NCBI GenBank assembly: GCA_963677085.2
Contig: CAXXFH010000004.1
Span: forward strand, 124,001 to 188,000
Source: G963677085 sp963677085
GTDB taxonomy: Bacteria > Planctomycetota > Planctomycetia > Pirellulales > Thermoguttaceae
Reading direction: 5' to 3'
Length of the DNA: 64,000 nucleotides
Below, piece by piece: positions 24,001-26,686 of the stretch. Within the stretch, counting starts at the first letter, position 1. Each line of letters starts with the position of its first letter. Under the pieces are notes generated by a model, which was not told the DNA's origin, did not search any database, and saw nothing but the letters and a program-made list of their open reading frames with translations. Both the position numbers and the translations under genes were made by a program.

Positions 24001-25262
24001 AAGTTCTTGAAGAGAAGGACGCCGCCGGTACGGTCACGAAGACCTATACGCTGGGCAACGATGTGATCGCCCAGTGGGATCCGACCAACGGCCAATTGTG
24101 TTTCCTCCGCGACGGCCACGGCTCGACCCGCGGGCTGGTCGACGCCACCGGCCAGCCGCTCGCCGGCCAGGTCTTCCGCTACGACGCCTTCGGCAACCAC
24201 CTCGACACGTCCGACGCCTTGACCACGCTGCTCTACTCCGGCGAGCAGACCGACGCCACCGGCCTGCAATACCTACGAGCCCGCTACTACGACCCGGCCA
24301 GCGGACGGTTCAATCGGCTGGATCCGTTTGGGGGCGACTTCGAGGATCCGCAGAGTTTGCATAAGTATTTGTATGTGCATGCAGATCCAATAAATGGAGT
24401 TGACCCAACTGGCAGGTTTTGGGCAATGCTCGGTTACTCCGCAATGGTAGGAGCGAGTGTGGGCGCTGTAGCTGGGGGAGGTATAGGATTTGTTGATGCA
24501 CTGCTTGCGAATGCGTCAATCTATGAAGCGTCGATTGCAGCATTGAGCGGAGCGGCACAGGGCGCGGTTGCTGGTGCGCTAATCGGGGCCACTTGGCATA
24601 TCGCCGTGGCGGGAAGTGCGGCCGCAAGCGCTTCTGCCGTCACTGCACTGGTATTCGAGCGAGCTCTTGGCATCGCTTATGGAGCCTACTCTGCTTCTCA
24701 GGCAGCCAATACCCAACAGGCCGCTTTTCGGTGGGGGGTGACTATCACGAGCGCATTTATGGGAACGCGTGCCTTCGCTCGAGGCTTACCACAAAGCGCC
24801 AACTACGCAGGCGCCGGATCAGGTGCCGCTCCCGTTGGACTTCGTTCGGAATCCCACGCGGTCCAAACCGTACGGGGGGCAGCGGCTCAGGAACTTGAGG
24901 CCTGGAACATATATCAAGGCGCGAGGAAAAATCGACCGGCCATTTCCGCAGTGGCCTATGACGCCAATACAGGCGAGATAATCGTCGCTCGTACCGGCTC
25001 CAACTTTGCACCAACGGAATGGGATCCTCGCGTCAATCTTTTTCTGCCTACAAAGCAGCTAGGAGAGTACCCCCTCCAGAGATGCGCTGAGCAGCGTTTG
25101 ATCAATGCCCTCCTCCTCAATGGTAATAGGATCGGTTCAAACATCTACGTGAAAATCATCGGTGTAGCAGGAACACGACGATTTCCAACTGGATGCGACG
25201 CATCACCATGTGCAAGCTGTGATACAATGCTCAGAGGCACGTCAGTCAACGTCGTCAAATGA
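3..25262 (+). CDS. Giant multidomain adhesin / Rhs polymorphic toxin with deaminase-like C-terminus (5' truncated)
   Basis: One uninterrupted frame enters from the left edge, already inside a LamG domain, so the true start lies outside; the TTG at 12 is not a real start. Domains by nucleotide position: LamG to ~370; cadherin-like ~385-595; FG-GAP/VCBS repeats with DxDGDG motifs ~700-1670; cadherin-like/VCBS repeats to ~3090; DNRLRE ~3110-3620; PKD repeats from ~3918; LamG ~4505-5165, ~5985-6640 and ~6650-7280; delta-60 repeats ~7876-9075; more PKD/cadherin to ~12800; VWA with a DESSS metal site ~12965-13400; LamG-like ~13545-13990; He_PIG-type repeats with recurring IxWTPT motifs ~14690-18600; Rhs shell ~19400-24420; Gly/Ala-rich hydrophobic linker ~24420-24760; deaminase-like tip ~24870-25259. 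Such a protein is expected to be exported and to deliver its tip to neighbouring cells. Seen: domains and open frame. Known: Rhs proteins encapsulate C-terminal toxins. Inferred: contact-dependent toxin on a very long stalk. Export route unknown. Confidence 0.9.
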   Translation, partial: SYILTKREVTEVQYGLSVMPSGELRFYSSVDPDTYATSQSGVISAGQWHDVVVSYNATTNQVTFYVDGEDVTADATCAPVTSVDCPLYIGARGDGSGGVARNWNGQIAELRLYDRQLTASEVDTSQTLTYAITGGNDDNAFVIDPQTGLITINDSTTLDFETASTRDLIIQVTDDGNTALNATTTVTININDANDAPIAVDDTYQVDEDGVLTVEAGGFNSHTISDHNNNPRSVRTGDFDSDGDMDVAAGSYFDNTIAWYENNGTGDFVEHIITTSANGFQHLRVADIDGDGHLDVIATSYGDDTVAWYKNDGTGVFSAKNVISDSLDGAATLSTADVDGDGDTDVFAGSFRADKVLWFENCGVGGFTEHLIASNVGGPAMLCAADFDDNGHVDLLVSLVTAGTIVCFENDGAQVFNQREIATGSQFNSVYAADVDGDGNLDVLSTLWDSDTVAWHRNDGDNTFTTLPIAVTASGPHDVYATDIDGDGDTDVLSVSLNGNTVNWYENDGLEFFTQHVIATNAAQTCCVYAEDLDGDGDPDVLSALRESNKVAWYENVGLPVLANDTDADGDSLTAILVSGPDHGTLTLNVDGTFTYTPDADFNGTDSFTYKANDGALDSNVATVTITVNPVNDTPSFTKGADIAVDEDAGTQTVSGWATAISPGPSNESGQAVDFLVSNDNAALFDVAPVIDASGNLTFTPAANAFGTAVVTVQLHDDGGTANGGQDTSTAQTFTITVTPQPDAPLAVDDVATVDEDDSVIVSVLANDEDVDPDDVLAIQAFTQGSHGTVTDNGDGTLTYEPDDDYNGPDSFTYTVVDGDGLTDTATVSITVTPQPDAPLAVDDVTTVDEDDSVIVSVLANDEDVDPDDVLAIQSFTQGSHGTVTDNGDGTLTYEPDDDYNGPDSFTYTVVDGDGLTDTATVSITVTPQPDAPAFQNAPYTFSVDENSLVSTAVGQVTASDADVGQTLNYAIFAGNDDNAFAVDPATGQITVANQNALDYESTSSYTLIVEVSDDDDPALSTTATVTINIVDVDELTFSATADAYVRSGDYADENYGQVEDLMLKMSDTSDRDAYLQFDYTAVGSTVSQALLWLTPLGLGLAPETMQFSVNLLDDAADGWLEDQITWNNRSLGSGLSVTFSGSELVVGQPFAIDVTSLLAQASNTNRIASFQIDVIAGDGAASYVYFASQEFSDIPAWQPQLELSLPENQAPVASSPIADFAVNEGTANTVIDLATVFSDPNGDLLTYRLIDPSSSKLMATLDGSTLTLDYHDGPHGPVDLIVEAVDPAGRVGQDVFAITINDVVPTIALSGDASVDEGSEYTLTLGDVVDPGDDTVTDYTIDWGDGTVTPYTVATDSGPAGTHTHTYADNGDYTIAVTVTDEDGTFDAGSMAVTVNNVAPTVALSGDASVDEGTEYTLTLGDVVDPGDDTVTGYTIDWGDGHTTPYTVATDGGPAGTYTHTYADNGDHTIAVTVTDEDGTFDAGSMTVTVNNVAPQIAFETAIGEWKLDEGSGTVAADSSGNGHDGTLINGPTWSSEGQFGGALSFNGLNSYVSVPATGDSPLKYQGGELTLSTWVYVNSTETSGGYLISKPWNGCGEYNYRLGLTTDKRAYLHLPGQSLTSPNPLSTETWHHVATTVDSSNVMTLYVDGVSVATRTHTITNWTPIYGDGNRPLVFGTLFNYGTSWEGNTTFSFDGKLDEVQFRDRGLSTDEIVALVHGDINTAFEGLPYTVRLGDVVDPGNDTLTYSWNVFKDGGAEAFASGVGIDLTSFTFTPDDNGSYRVVVTVDDGDGGSTTIEKTITAVNLRPTLAVDNATVTVDEGSQATNTGSFGDVPADTVTLSASVGNVTNNLDGTWTWTFDTTDGPQQTDTVTVTATDDDGGQTEVIFELTVNNVVPTLTVTGDLTAIVDEEYTLTLSDLVDPGDDAITAYTINWDDGTVTSYNVATDGGPAGSYTHAYETPGTYAITVTLTDEDGTHALEPFVVEVVRTIDATLGHWKLDETTGTVAADSSGNGHDGTVSVDIGGLATNGKLNGAFTLSGSHVAIPHTQELDLEGAFAISCWVKLSTNSDIQYRGIVTKSTGGSAGGGWALAQQGLDGGADRIVFTTFDGSVPSPRLTTVAPIPLDEWVHVTVTGNNPLEGGNATIYFNGVPQEAVETNYGTPMLANDLDVTIGASYGGAHGIQGLIDDVRIYDRNLTTEAVKQLYIDSDLAASTVACYRLDDNATSTAVVDASGNGNHGVANVDTDTLHTPGQLGGAFEFTGNQWIDLSSVETDLQIGNESFSFASWVKLSDTDTHHTIFSKGNDNSLPGSIYLRYSILSSSFSLVLTADDLATEMLISSVPVTAGTYYHVAATYDATTGTAKLFVNGVEDGSGVVSGTFSANYSLRLGTQGNGYYGLRGTLDDVHIFDRALTSSEIGHLIADINEPPTVSLTNVVTSLPEGTDTIARIKVADILVSDDDLGANSLVLAGSDAAKFEIDGTELYLRAGIALDYEAQDTLNVTVTVDDTTIGTTPDDTAELVLNITDVAPRIELSGNSSINEGGTYTLTLSNVLEPGTNAITSYTIDWGDEESTSYTVAIDGGPTGSYTHTYDDGDASHLITVTFSDGTTTYDAYLPGAGQAGELDSRFGADGTVTTESGKANAIAVQPDGKLLVGGYQDGPNGYDFVLARYEANGSLDTSFNSTGTVVLDFEGYNDVINAVLIQSDGKIVVAGYSYDDEGESNFALARYDQYGNLDTTTFGSGGKLTTDFEGGHAGAWSVALQSDDKIVVAGYAIGTDGKSNFALARYDENGNLDETFDADGTLIADFAGESGRAYALAIQPDDKIVVAGYTEDTTGGDNFALIRYNANGTLDTTTFGTDGKLATDFAEFDDRAYALSIQQDGKIVVAGRAGDGQGGVDFALVRYNANGTLDAEHFGNGGKLTTDFGGNENYAYSLAIQADGKIVVAGYTNETIGGDNFALARYEENGTLDTAFGNGGKLTTDFGGTSDRANALAILPDGQILAAGEDGSSNFALARYHAGPGRPVVVENIGPTITLSGNASIDEGSTYTLTLGDVVDPGDDTVTGYTIDWGDGSDPGDYSAAEITALARQVTHIYADGPSNRTISVVVSDDDGTHNTATIDVTINNVAPTLTLVADQTVDEDVLLALSDLGTFTDPGFNNPLGDPTTVETFTYSIDWGDGTSVNTGAATIDTAGGPGTVTQGSFDGSHTYTAGGTYTVTVTVTDDNGGQDVQTFGVTVTPINDPPEDLVLSNNTVEEGQPVGTVVGTFTTTDPDIGDSHVYTLVSGTGDDDNAAFEIVGNELRTNAVFDFEAKSCYTVRVRTEDLAHASYEETFSIVVTDYNPNPAVIASGQHIDFVFTATPDSNGFIAPEAGLKVGTISATHSDPSALQDWQFVAFNARDAFRIEPGTDPGTADIYINDAEVLGFVKETAEHGTTKAMTYVLEVTASDGESTSAPETITIRLIDEDFAYLYLPEEYNHAPTLEAKTIVTGGMSTSFPWLLTDEIDKKLVAQDVDRDTVFHWEITNGNEDGRFSIDPNTGDLYMVYDGLTPHGGRCDGFLTVAVSDGFEETSATINIDLPTKAVIVLEEFHIGFEEQVDFGELTIEGNYAAPLGDWRIVSGDTVWSYFDNDGHFCSGPWTHEDGYGNRSVALDVRITDAQGYEIGGDVVLFVGEAMDWSPASGYDLHCHTTYHGIPCGALNLPLAGSQTPIEDWIGWFSHPTQSLCNSASTAYDSWCDIETTGYPSSPGSPPTYSITYNDDGYGTLAHNPGAVQILWVEPDGTFAYPLSRRVIMSPVKPWLSCMYETGPAHLEDFPLSGDVISPQEIITPPDVYVEEDAGFTRVSRNGWTRSYGRTDPDHFEPIMLMPKVIDYGNKGLFASPPAIDLDGTGAFLFEPKPDACGVSEVTVAWLLIGGCEEARGFSLAVPEGADECLGAWFSVTFNVYVGAVNDIPVADAGGPYYVRRGQAIRLDGSGSYDVEDENLSFEWDLDGDNIFGETGSDAARGDEVGMYPTFFATADDLDAPQEITVSLNVYDSEGACSEGPATATIYVVNDAPRIEPVSDMTADEGAAFVATIPFIDLTPGPWTATVDYGDGSGSETISIDASQQLLMLQHVYGDNGTYSVSVTIADNIAAPHTGQSDPCTFDVTVTNVAPTLTVVGNQTLDEDNTLSLSDLGLFTDPAFAATETFSYEIDWGDGQVTTTPPAAVTLGSAGAVTVGSFGGIHSYAEGGEYVVSVTVYDDDGGSDTATFGVASSPINHAPIIISDPSRKHYLPILPSPSVNPVSPTSLALSLADGQVSEPVEVSITRDAAERAVDIVFVVDESSSMSHAHDWLKQGIALTIQAELEEEGFTDIAYGLVGFGSAAPAPHQISVGDGFGTAEQFTQAATSLLLNGGTEDGYEGIDYAMDLGLREDAITCFVLVTDEDRDVLDSSAGLTFDGVLNDLLRDANLHSDDVMLHAIVNGRLYTDYSGDTGDTTFTVQEGAWIVTPLAYTGSGDLALSLATPDLSAYSQKSLETSITFPEGAGDVGLGFVAFDYEETVGNKSFKFAGIDLATDSWIIGTYDDTDTTKWNTLASTAVPLGVDFRPGETYEVSLFCDYSALDTEVTLFVDGHEVATHEFAGENAGDGSVGVGTKNGSASFGFYRVTDGFSALLLEDFGDPTSALGVSYDHEGYVVESAGSYETGVHGEFLSGAGTTWRDYALLAWETGGAVWDVEILRYATDDQKASFSAAFGEVLSAHIAEHRGIGLIASENGTSFSYEAGIPTTDQATGEVTYPFTVYFTGDGEHHNFDLDFQGPDGFSYGAIPVAVDGPYYYQLQAIDPDGDSPLYFEWTPGSDNHEAVLQDGVITWTPAAVGSYEFSVIAKDGRGGVSSPQVWTVEVADDSDGNQAPTVALATPPDAKVRQQWAFLVDAEDSDDEVLSFDLIANPNNGDAIPSGMVMDRATGEIRWTPTLGQEGTHTFWVQVKDKRGGVTQQEFSVTVNPQDPVNNRPNVSTDAFPFALVGEAYTCTIFANDPDGHPLEFELIAAPDGVGIRQLDAATAKISWVPSSDQLGLLTNIVVQVNDGYGGTNQCVIDVAVGEANEPPVIESLSDDAATVGMAWSCQVIASDLNYSSSLTYRLDAISQNLGMTIGNEEWNAGLIEWTPTTSGNYPITVYVFDEYGAWDEEEFVLSVYDLVLPEFAGEIPKYWFVGEEGQQGTFTVVTAQPIADLANDVSLSSSSLAQGFALVAPASGSFEDDRYEYEYVLTWTPKSVGNFTAQITVVDSAGATRIAEFRPEAIMRPEPPELAEGPTAVAIVGEQWQCELKGYDPDGDSSKITFELLDGPSGMELNGNTLLWTPTEVPVDGCVRIEIMLTDESGIARPWTFDLPVVNVPSSSVPSLETFPYGPAFVGEQWVYEVEATDPDGNDNALTYALVEGQYPEGMSIETIDSDPTRGRYARITWTPTEASAPGALGVLFQFSVTDGVNEITPGFYLPVVAIPASNAPPIFQTTQLATADRGIEFDFQLAIDDPDGDAITAVEVVADKTTAPGFDDTCIDATGRIRWTPTYGGFFNIVLRASDEHGAWREIAYPIWVRENLSPDVQWGLVVSAVVTEETFVYSFTVTDPNGDLNIEARLNPEAISAGIQIEQNADSPGTWELTWDVPAWDDTDFTTLRQNWNVPAWGSAEFATEVPISITVTDNHGGVSRLHFPVLAVVDHDCPMGQLFVAPNDLTTIPTERKFRYRIDTHHPDPTALSFSLAMSDGSSLPTGLKFDATTGEIAWTPTREQVGPTYSFVLTINGAGSPIVESFQLQVVTLEDFEFGSTELEITSDSPRLATANQTLVYEPKTESSSTAGLRWYLDAGPDTMDIETSTGKLIWTPTADLIGDRVYVELRVVDPIGAGWVQKFWLEVSADNKAPTIDSNFPDVWQTGKPFEFSVVASDPEGHALGYQLLTSTGEPLPDGSPINISEDGVIHWDSPTEGTHTYYVRVFEKHTPDSFADKTLELDVVSHPVNSKPIVEIPQGAQYASIDQPFVYQVSATDLDNHSLTYQITGGKTGDMTIDGTGRITWTPTEAESGRKTITIAVTDNPTNGLGAATTYVPLTIQTVTNKSPELLSATTFNTIIGAHFAYEIEVADPEGGQLTFAIDHSRGSAPEGMTIDPESGLLSWQVPTDAAGQVCDVYVSATDKYGATATYAFQIDVAATDTIAPTISSRVVDGDGNLILPGEELAVDGQYFLVVDIADNLGKESLWNDATQSFDKVGTLTVVDVAAFEVSEYSPIGADLDYGCTWIEFTIGEDGESGTGDDGLNQGNIHFEIVATDVAGNTTSSEFTYYAADTSEAPPAKITEFRDSEQALVDVGSVVSEAVDVIGIANMGTYSYELILYTLDNDFEVVAQPDDGGSGYVLQSDSEHVVITSGTANTDAERYLGTLDPTLYGSGMYRLVLAIICDCEGHHYKAIDERIIEIRNEARPGNLDLSFTDLQVDLGGIPISLTRSYSSAEADLSRGDFGPGWSLDFLAADIQVAHYDRATNSLSEAISRGTRVFVTLPDGSIQRFTFDPEPVGDGQHCRPYFRPDADCSATLEIAGLDDNLLLLPLGEQEVAYAGPYVTANTNESFVSHRFGSAFVLQTQDGLEYHYDMESGQLAAIQNDSGQRIDISRETDSDATTTVQTIHAVGSEQFITIRRNKETGNIVEIVPPKQSEADEHGICYQYGQFESNGNPVATNDNLGKVILRDDTYTVYQYNQSDFLHHLTDIYDTEQIDVLIAEFDADGHLASLTDASGASTNLALDLALGDGRTVRTLTPDNGPVTKQVFNNRGDLLRTVQPLDTDTTPAAEQRFLVTVYQYDLAGRLVRESTPFVVTGADNQYDENPAEPTADPAAWARLLKYDTEGRAIRSTDALGNVTTFEYDDQDRVIATTDPLGNVTHNVYHPQTGNLLETYLTEGRDGTKYNYSRYEYENGRLIATYQLSEDGSQEILVSSSEYDNWGRLSSTTDVTGLTRYFAYDLNGNQTHSWHNWVDPEGTLPAVTIVTVTTYDANDRVTDTAEYELIRTSPTDKITDFATLTTALSSATPLFTTETHYNSRGQIDWSEDRYGSRTCYVYDVLGNTIETHTQTSDESGNAGWLITRTLYDDQGRVEFTTDSYFVLEANYPTAADVAWLGTRNVYDRLGRVIRTERYDGVTIELIDDSEHANQKATALPSGVDWDTYSTQKLSDSQTSYDALGRVESTINEYGTQTEYTYDTVGREIEVRYQAKDENGNLQWVATRTVYDPLGQPIITSDPFVLEADGTMPTWSGTSTTYDSLGRAVKTERLEGLVIDIDETSLEVTWRATGVTWSTDNVYNTLGQVVQSIGRHAPDEAGPVTNYVYDAQGRQIAVIEPVVEDEMTGELVRLRSETHYDSQGRVAYTTTNIRIVVDAQGEIQSTSDADAQQTHYQYDARGNTIRTTYTDGSFVTQTYNTLGQLWKQSYQTAAGDTPLEKEFAYDDFQRLITVTLPEVYDPATGQNVQPVYQYGYDAFGNQTSIIDPLGHETRFAYNARQQETSRTLPIGVSTTGDSTDFVEAKSYDARGRLLYEVSFEGLVTAYVYDDSAGADGRLVEKRFYTDLATYNGGAGTPSEAVAYAYDVFGRQVETVQDADGDLATTADQRTVTNTYDDEGQLVTVVAPEGILHYEYDTVTGLHTRTWTADAIETTDDDATTDTHYAYDTLGRLDSVTLARRNGTSIAAETTDYVYDLLGNLRQERLPCGVVSDYQYDELNRLETLAQFNDTDGDGVFDAGENLLAEYEYDLLADGRRSGVTETDDADNTTRIDWVYDHLGRLTREVYDSSDDALDFVADYVLDLAGNRLEKKTDQTPSSAEMAAYHTDAADGVADAPLVEVNEQTSSTFDANDRLLTETKDTDGTADDRFTVYAYGPGNAGTQQTAKTVHEGLNDSGDVVESTTYAYNMQGRMWQSSVDADGDGPGAAVVTEYAYDDEGVRVSQTEDGVETVYLNDKQNPTGYSQVLEEKDAAGTVTKTYTLGNDVIAQWDPTNGQLCFLRDGHGSTRGLVDATGQPLAGQVFRYDAFGNHLDTSDALTTLLYSGEQTDATGLQYLRARYYDPASGRFNRLDPFGGDFEDPQSLHKYLYVHADPINGVDPTGRFWAMLGYSAMVGASVGAVAGGGIGFVDALLANASIYEASIAALSGAAQGAVAGALIGATWHIAVAGSAAASASAVTALVFERALGIAYGAYSASQAANTQQAAFRWGVTITSAFMGTRAFARGLPQSANYAGAGSGAAPVGLRSESHAVQTVRGAAAQELEAWNIYQGARKNRPAISAVAYDANTGEIIVARTGSNFAPTEWDPRVNLFLPTKQLGEYPLQRCAEQRLINALLLNGNRIGSNIYVKIIGVAGTRRFPTGCDASPCASCDTMLRGTSVNVVK
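2229..2792 (+). repeat. In-frame tandem duplication, 2 x 282 bp, in the giant gene
   Basis: Two adjacent 282-bp units (2229-2510 and 2511-2792) encode almost identical 94-residue cadherin-like/VCBS domains, each starting at DAPLAVDDV and carrying the TVDEDDSVIVSVLANDEDV motif. Only a few substitutions separate the copies, so the duplication is recent or kept uniform by gene conversion. The period is a multiple of three and keeps the frame. Confidence 0.9.
3918..4487 (+). repeat. In-frame tandem duplication, 2 x 285 bp (PKD domains)
   Basis: Two adjacent 285-bp units encode near-identical 95-residue PKD-type domains with the shared motifs LSGDASVDEG, DVVDPGDDTVT and YTIDWGDG. Diverged relatives of the unit recur at about 5695-5965, 7595-7850 and 9105-9390 in the same gene, which suggests growth of the stalk by repeated domain duplication. 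Confidence 0.85.
7876..9075 (+). repeat. Delta-60 type repeat array inside the giant gene
   Basis: About seven consecutive repeats of roughly 55 residues share the pattern QxDGKIVVAGY, FALARY, NGTLDTTFG and GGKLTTDF. This matches the delta-60 repeat family, named after a Geobacter/Myxococcus-type repeat and thought to form a beta-propeller-like fold. The array lies between PKD-type domains and stays in frame. Confidence 0.85.
19402..24420 (+). other. Rhs/YD-repeat shell region of the giant protein
   Basis: The region opens with an N-terminal Rhs-type segment (GIPISLTRSYSS, FGPGWSLDF), continues through dozens of YD repeats (YDxxGR, YDxLGN) and ends with a classical Rhs core: YSGEQTDATGLQYLRARYYD followed by LDPFGG and DPINGVDPTGRF. 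In characterised Rhs and TcC proteins this core closes a hollow shell around the C-terminal toxin, which starts just after the conserved core motif. Here the core ends near 24420 and the remaining ~280 residues are the variable tip. Confidence 0.9.
24870..25259 (+). other. Deaminase-like toxin domain at the Rhs tip
   Basis: Numbered from the TTG at 12, the last ~130 residues contain C8358-A-E8360 in the context QRCAEQRLINALL and P-C8400-x-x-C8403 in the context ASPCASCDTML. This is the zinc-binding and catalytic signature of the cytidine-deaminase fold, in the variant where Cys replaces the usual His of HAE. Several bacterial polymorphic-toxin deaminase families use C-A-E with PCxxC. The substrate (DNA, RNA or free nucleotide) cannot be read from sequence. 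The preceding hydrophobic Gly/Ala-rich stretch resembles a translocation linker. The family is inferred from two motifs and position only. Confidence 0.65.
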
Positions 25263-25352
25263 GTTAACCTCAATCCACATGCTACGGTTTCTTCCTGGAA
25301 TGGGAATTGCTGCTCCGAGATCGTCTGTTTGATTCCGCTTGAAAGGCCAACG

Positions 25353-26108
25353 ATGAATTCGATTCTGTCGACTGTCGCATGCGAGCACTTGCAGCGTAAA
25401 GCAACTCGCTATTGTTCCCTTACTTTAGGTGAAATTCAGACTTCGTTCCAGTCACTGACAAACCCGCCCGATGCGCCGGAGGCCTTCATAAACCACCTGC
25501 TTAATTTCAGCGGCTACGACATCAGTTCTCTTCATGACAGTATCTACATTGTCCCAGACAGCCTTCGTGGACCATCCCCCACAGGCACGGGTGATTTCTC
25601 CCTGGAAACCCTCCTTGAACATCATCAAGGCGAATGGTGGATGGAGTGCATTCAGTCGTACCTGGGCATAGAACCGTATTACATGAACTCCTCTGGTGCG
25701 GTGTTCTGGTCCTACGATCCGGCAACGTGCCTCGCCAGTTCTGTCGCAAAGTTCATTGAAGGCGTCGTAGCCGTTGACACCGTGACCACGTGGGATTCAC
25801 CATGGTATCAAATGATCGAGAACTTCGATGGCAAACGCCTCGACGAAATTTGCCTGCGTATCGATGTTCCCGAATACACTCCCGCATCCGATGAATACCG
25901 GAAGTATTGGATAGATTCGGAACGCATAATACGGCTGGCACGTTTACCTCATGATCCACAAAGAGCTCTCTTCATGTGGGGTTTCGCTCGAGACCTTAAT
26001 TACCTCAAAACTCTGAACCAGCGACTCAGTGAGTTCCGTACCCAGAAAACAGACGCCATCTACATGGATGACGTCACTGTACGCCAGACGTATCGGCGCC
26101 AAGAATAA
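25353..26108 (+). CDS. Putative immunity protein to the deaminase tip (unknown family)
   Basis: This encodes 251 residues, soluble, with no signal peptide or membrane segment. I chose the ATG at 25353 because GAAAGG lies about 7 bases upstream; an in-frame TTG at 25329 is less likely. No family is recognised. The protein is Trp/Tyr-rich and acidic in the middle (HHQGEWWMECIQSYLG, WSYDP). It begins 90 bp after the stop of the giant Rhs gene, on the same strand, and shares the AT-richer composition of the toxin tip, unlike the GC-rich Rhs shell. Cognate immunity genes nearly always sit directly downstream of polymorphic toxin tips, so immunity is the leading inference, from position alone. It could instead be an unrelated hypothetical protein. 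Confidence 0.6.
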   Translation: MNSILSTVACEHLQRKATRYCSLTLGEIQTSFQSLTNPPDAPEAFINHLLNFSGYDISSLHDSIYIVPDSLRGPSPTGTGDFSLETLLEHHQGEWWMECIQSYLGIEPYYMNSSGAVFWSYDPATCLASSVAKFIEGVVAVDTVTTWDSPWYQMIENFDGKRLDEICLRIDVPEYTPASDEYRKYWIDSERIIRLARLPHDPQRALFMWGFARDLNYLKTLNQRLSEFRTQKTDAIYMDDVTVRQTYRRQE

Positions 26109-26460
26109 TGTGGTTTGGCTGCGGAAAGCGGGCGGCGCCGGGTGCCACTTCTATGAAAGTTCGTCGGGTGTCAAGGCTTGGTTGGTGGTGTATTCGTCGG
26201 ATTTTTTGTTGGTCCGCGTTCAACGCAACCGAACAGCAGAAGAGGCTAGCCGGGGGTCCAGGGGGTGGCAATGAACGCCCCTGGTCGGCGGAGGGAGCCG
26301 CCGAAACTTCGGCAGGGATGCTTTCTGTGGCGTCGATTGATGCGTGCATTGAAAATGATCGTTTCGGAAAACCGAACACTTGGAGCTCCAGGTTCCTGTT
26401 GGTCGCCTTCGTTTCATTGGTTATGCAGGCGTCAACAAGGGAATTCGGGGCGCCGGGTGC

Positions 26461-26483
26461 CACTGCTGGCTTGTCCAGCAGTG
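26461..26483. repeat. REP-like palindrome next to RAYT remnant
   Basis: A perfect 9-bp inverted repeat, CACTGCTGG and CCAGCAGTG, flanks a 5-base loop CTTGT. It is preceded by GCGCCGGGTGC, and part of that context also occurs near 26136. The hairpin ends about 25 bp before the RAYT-like coding fragment. REP sequences mobilised by RAYT transposases typically occur at the ends of the transposase gene. Confidence 0.7.
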
Positions 26484-26508
26484 CCGGGCTGGGGTAAAAT
26501 TCAGGGAG

Positions 26509-26670
26509 GTGAAACGGGACCAGCCACATCGCAGGCGAGTTCGACATTTCAACGATCCGGGCTACTTTCACGAACTAACATTTTCATGCTATCGTCGGCT
26601 TCCGCTACTGACCGACGATGCCTGGCGGAAAGAACTCAGCCGGAGTGTCGACCGGGCCATGGCCGCCCAG
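26509..26670 (+). pseudogene. RAYT (Y1 transposase) N-terminal fragment
   Basis: The reading frame from the GTG at 26509 encodes the typical RAYT (REP-associated tyrosine transposase, Y1 family) N-terminus: RRVRHFNDPGYFHELTFSCY followed by RRLPLLTDDAW. Family members are usually ~150-250 residues and carry an HxH/Tyr catalytic core. Here homology stops after ~50 residues, before the catalytic His and Tyr motifs, and the sequence runs into rhs-derived DNA in another frame. It is therefore a broken fragment, consistent with a deletion joining it to the rhs remnant. Confidence 0.65.
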
Positions 26671-26686
26671 GGCCACCCAGGGCCAC

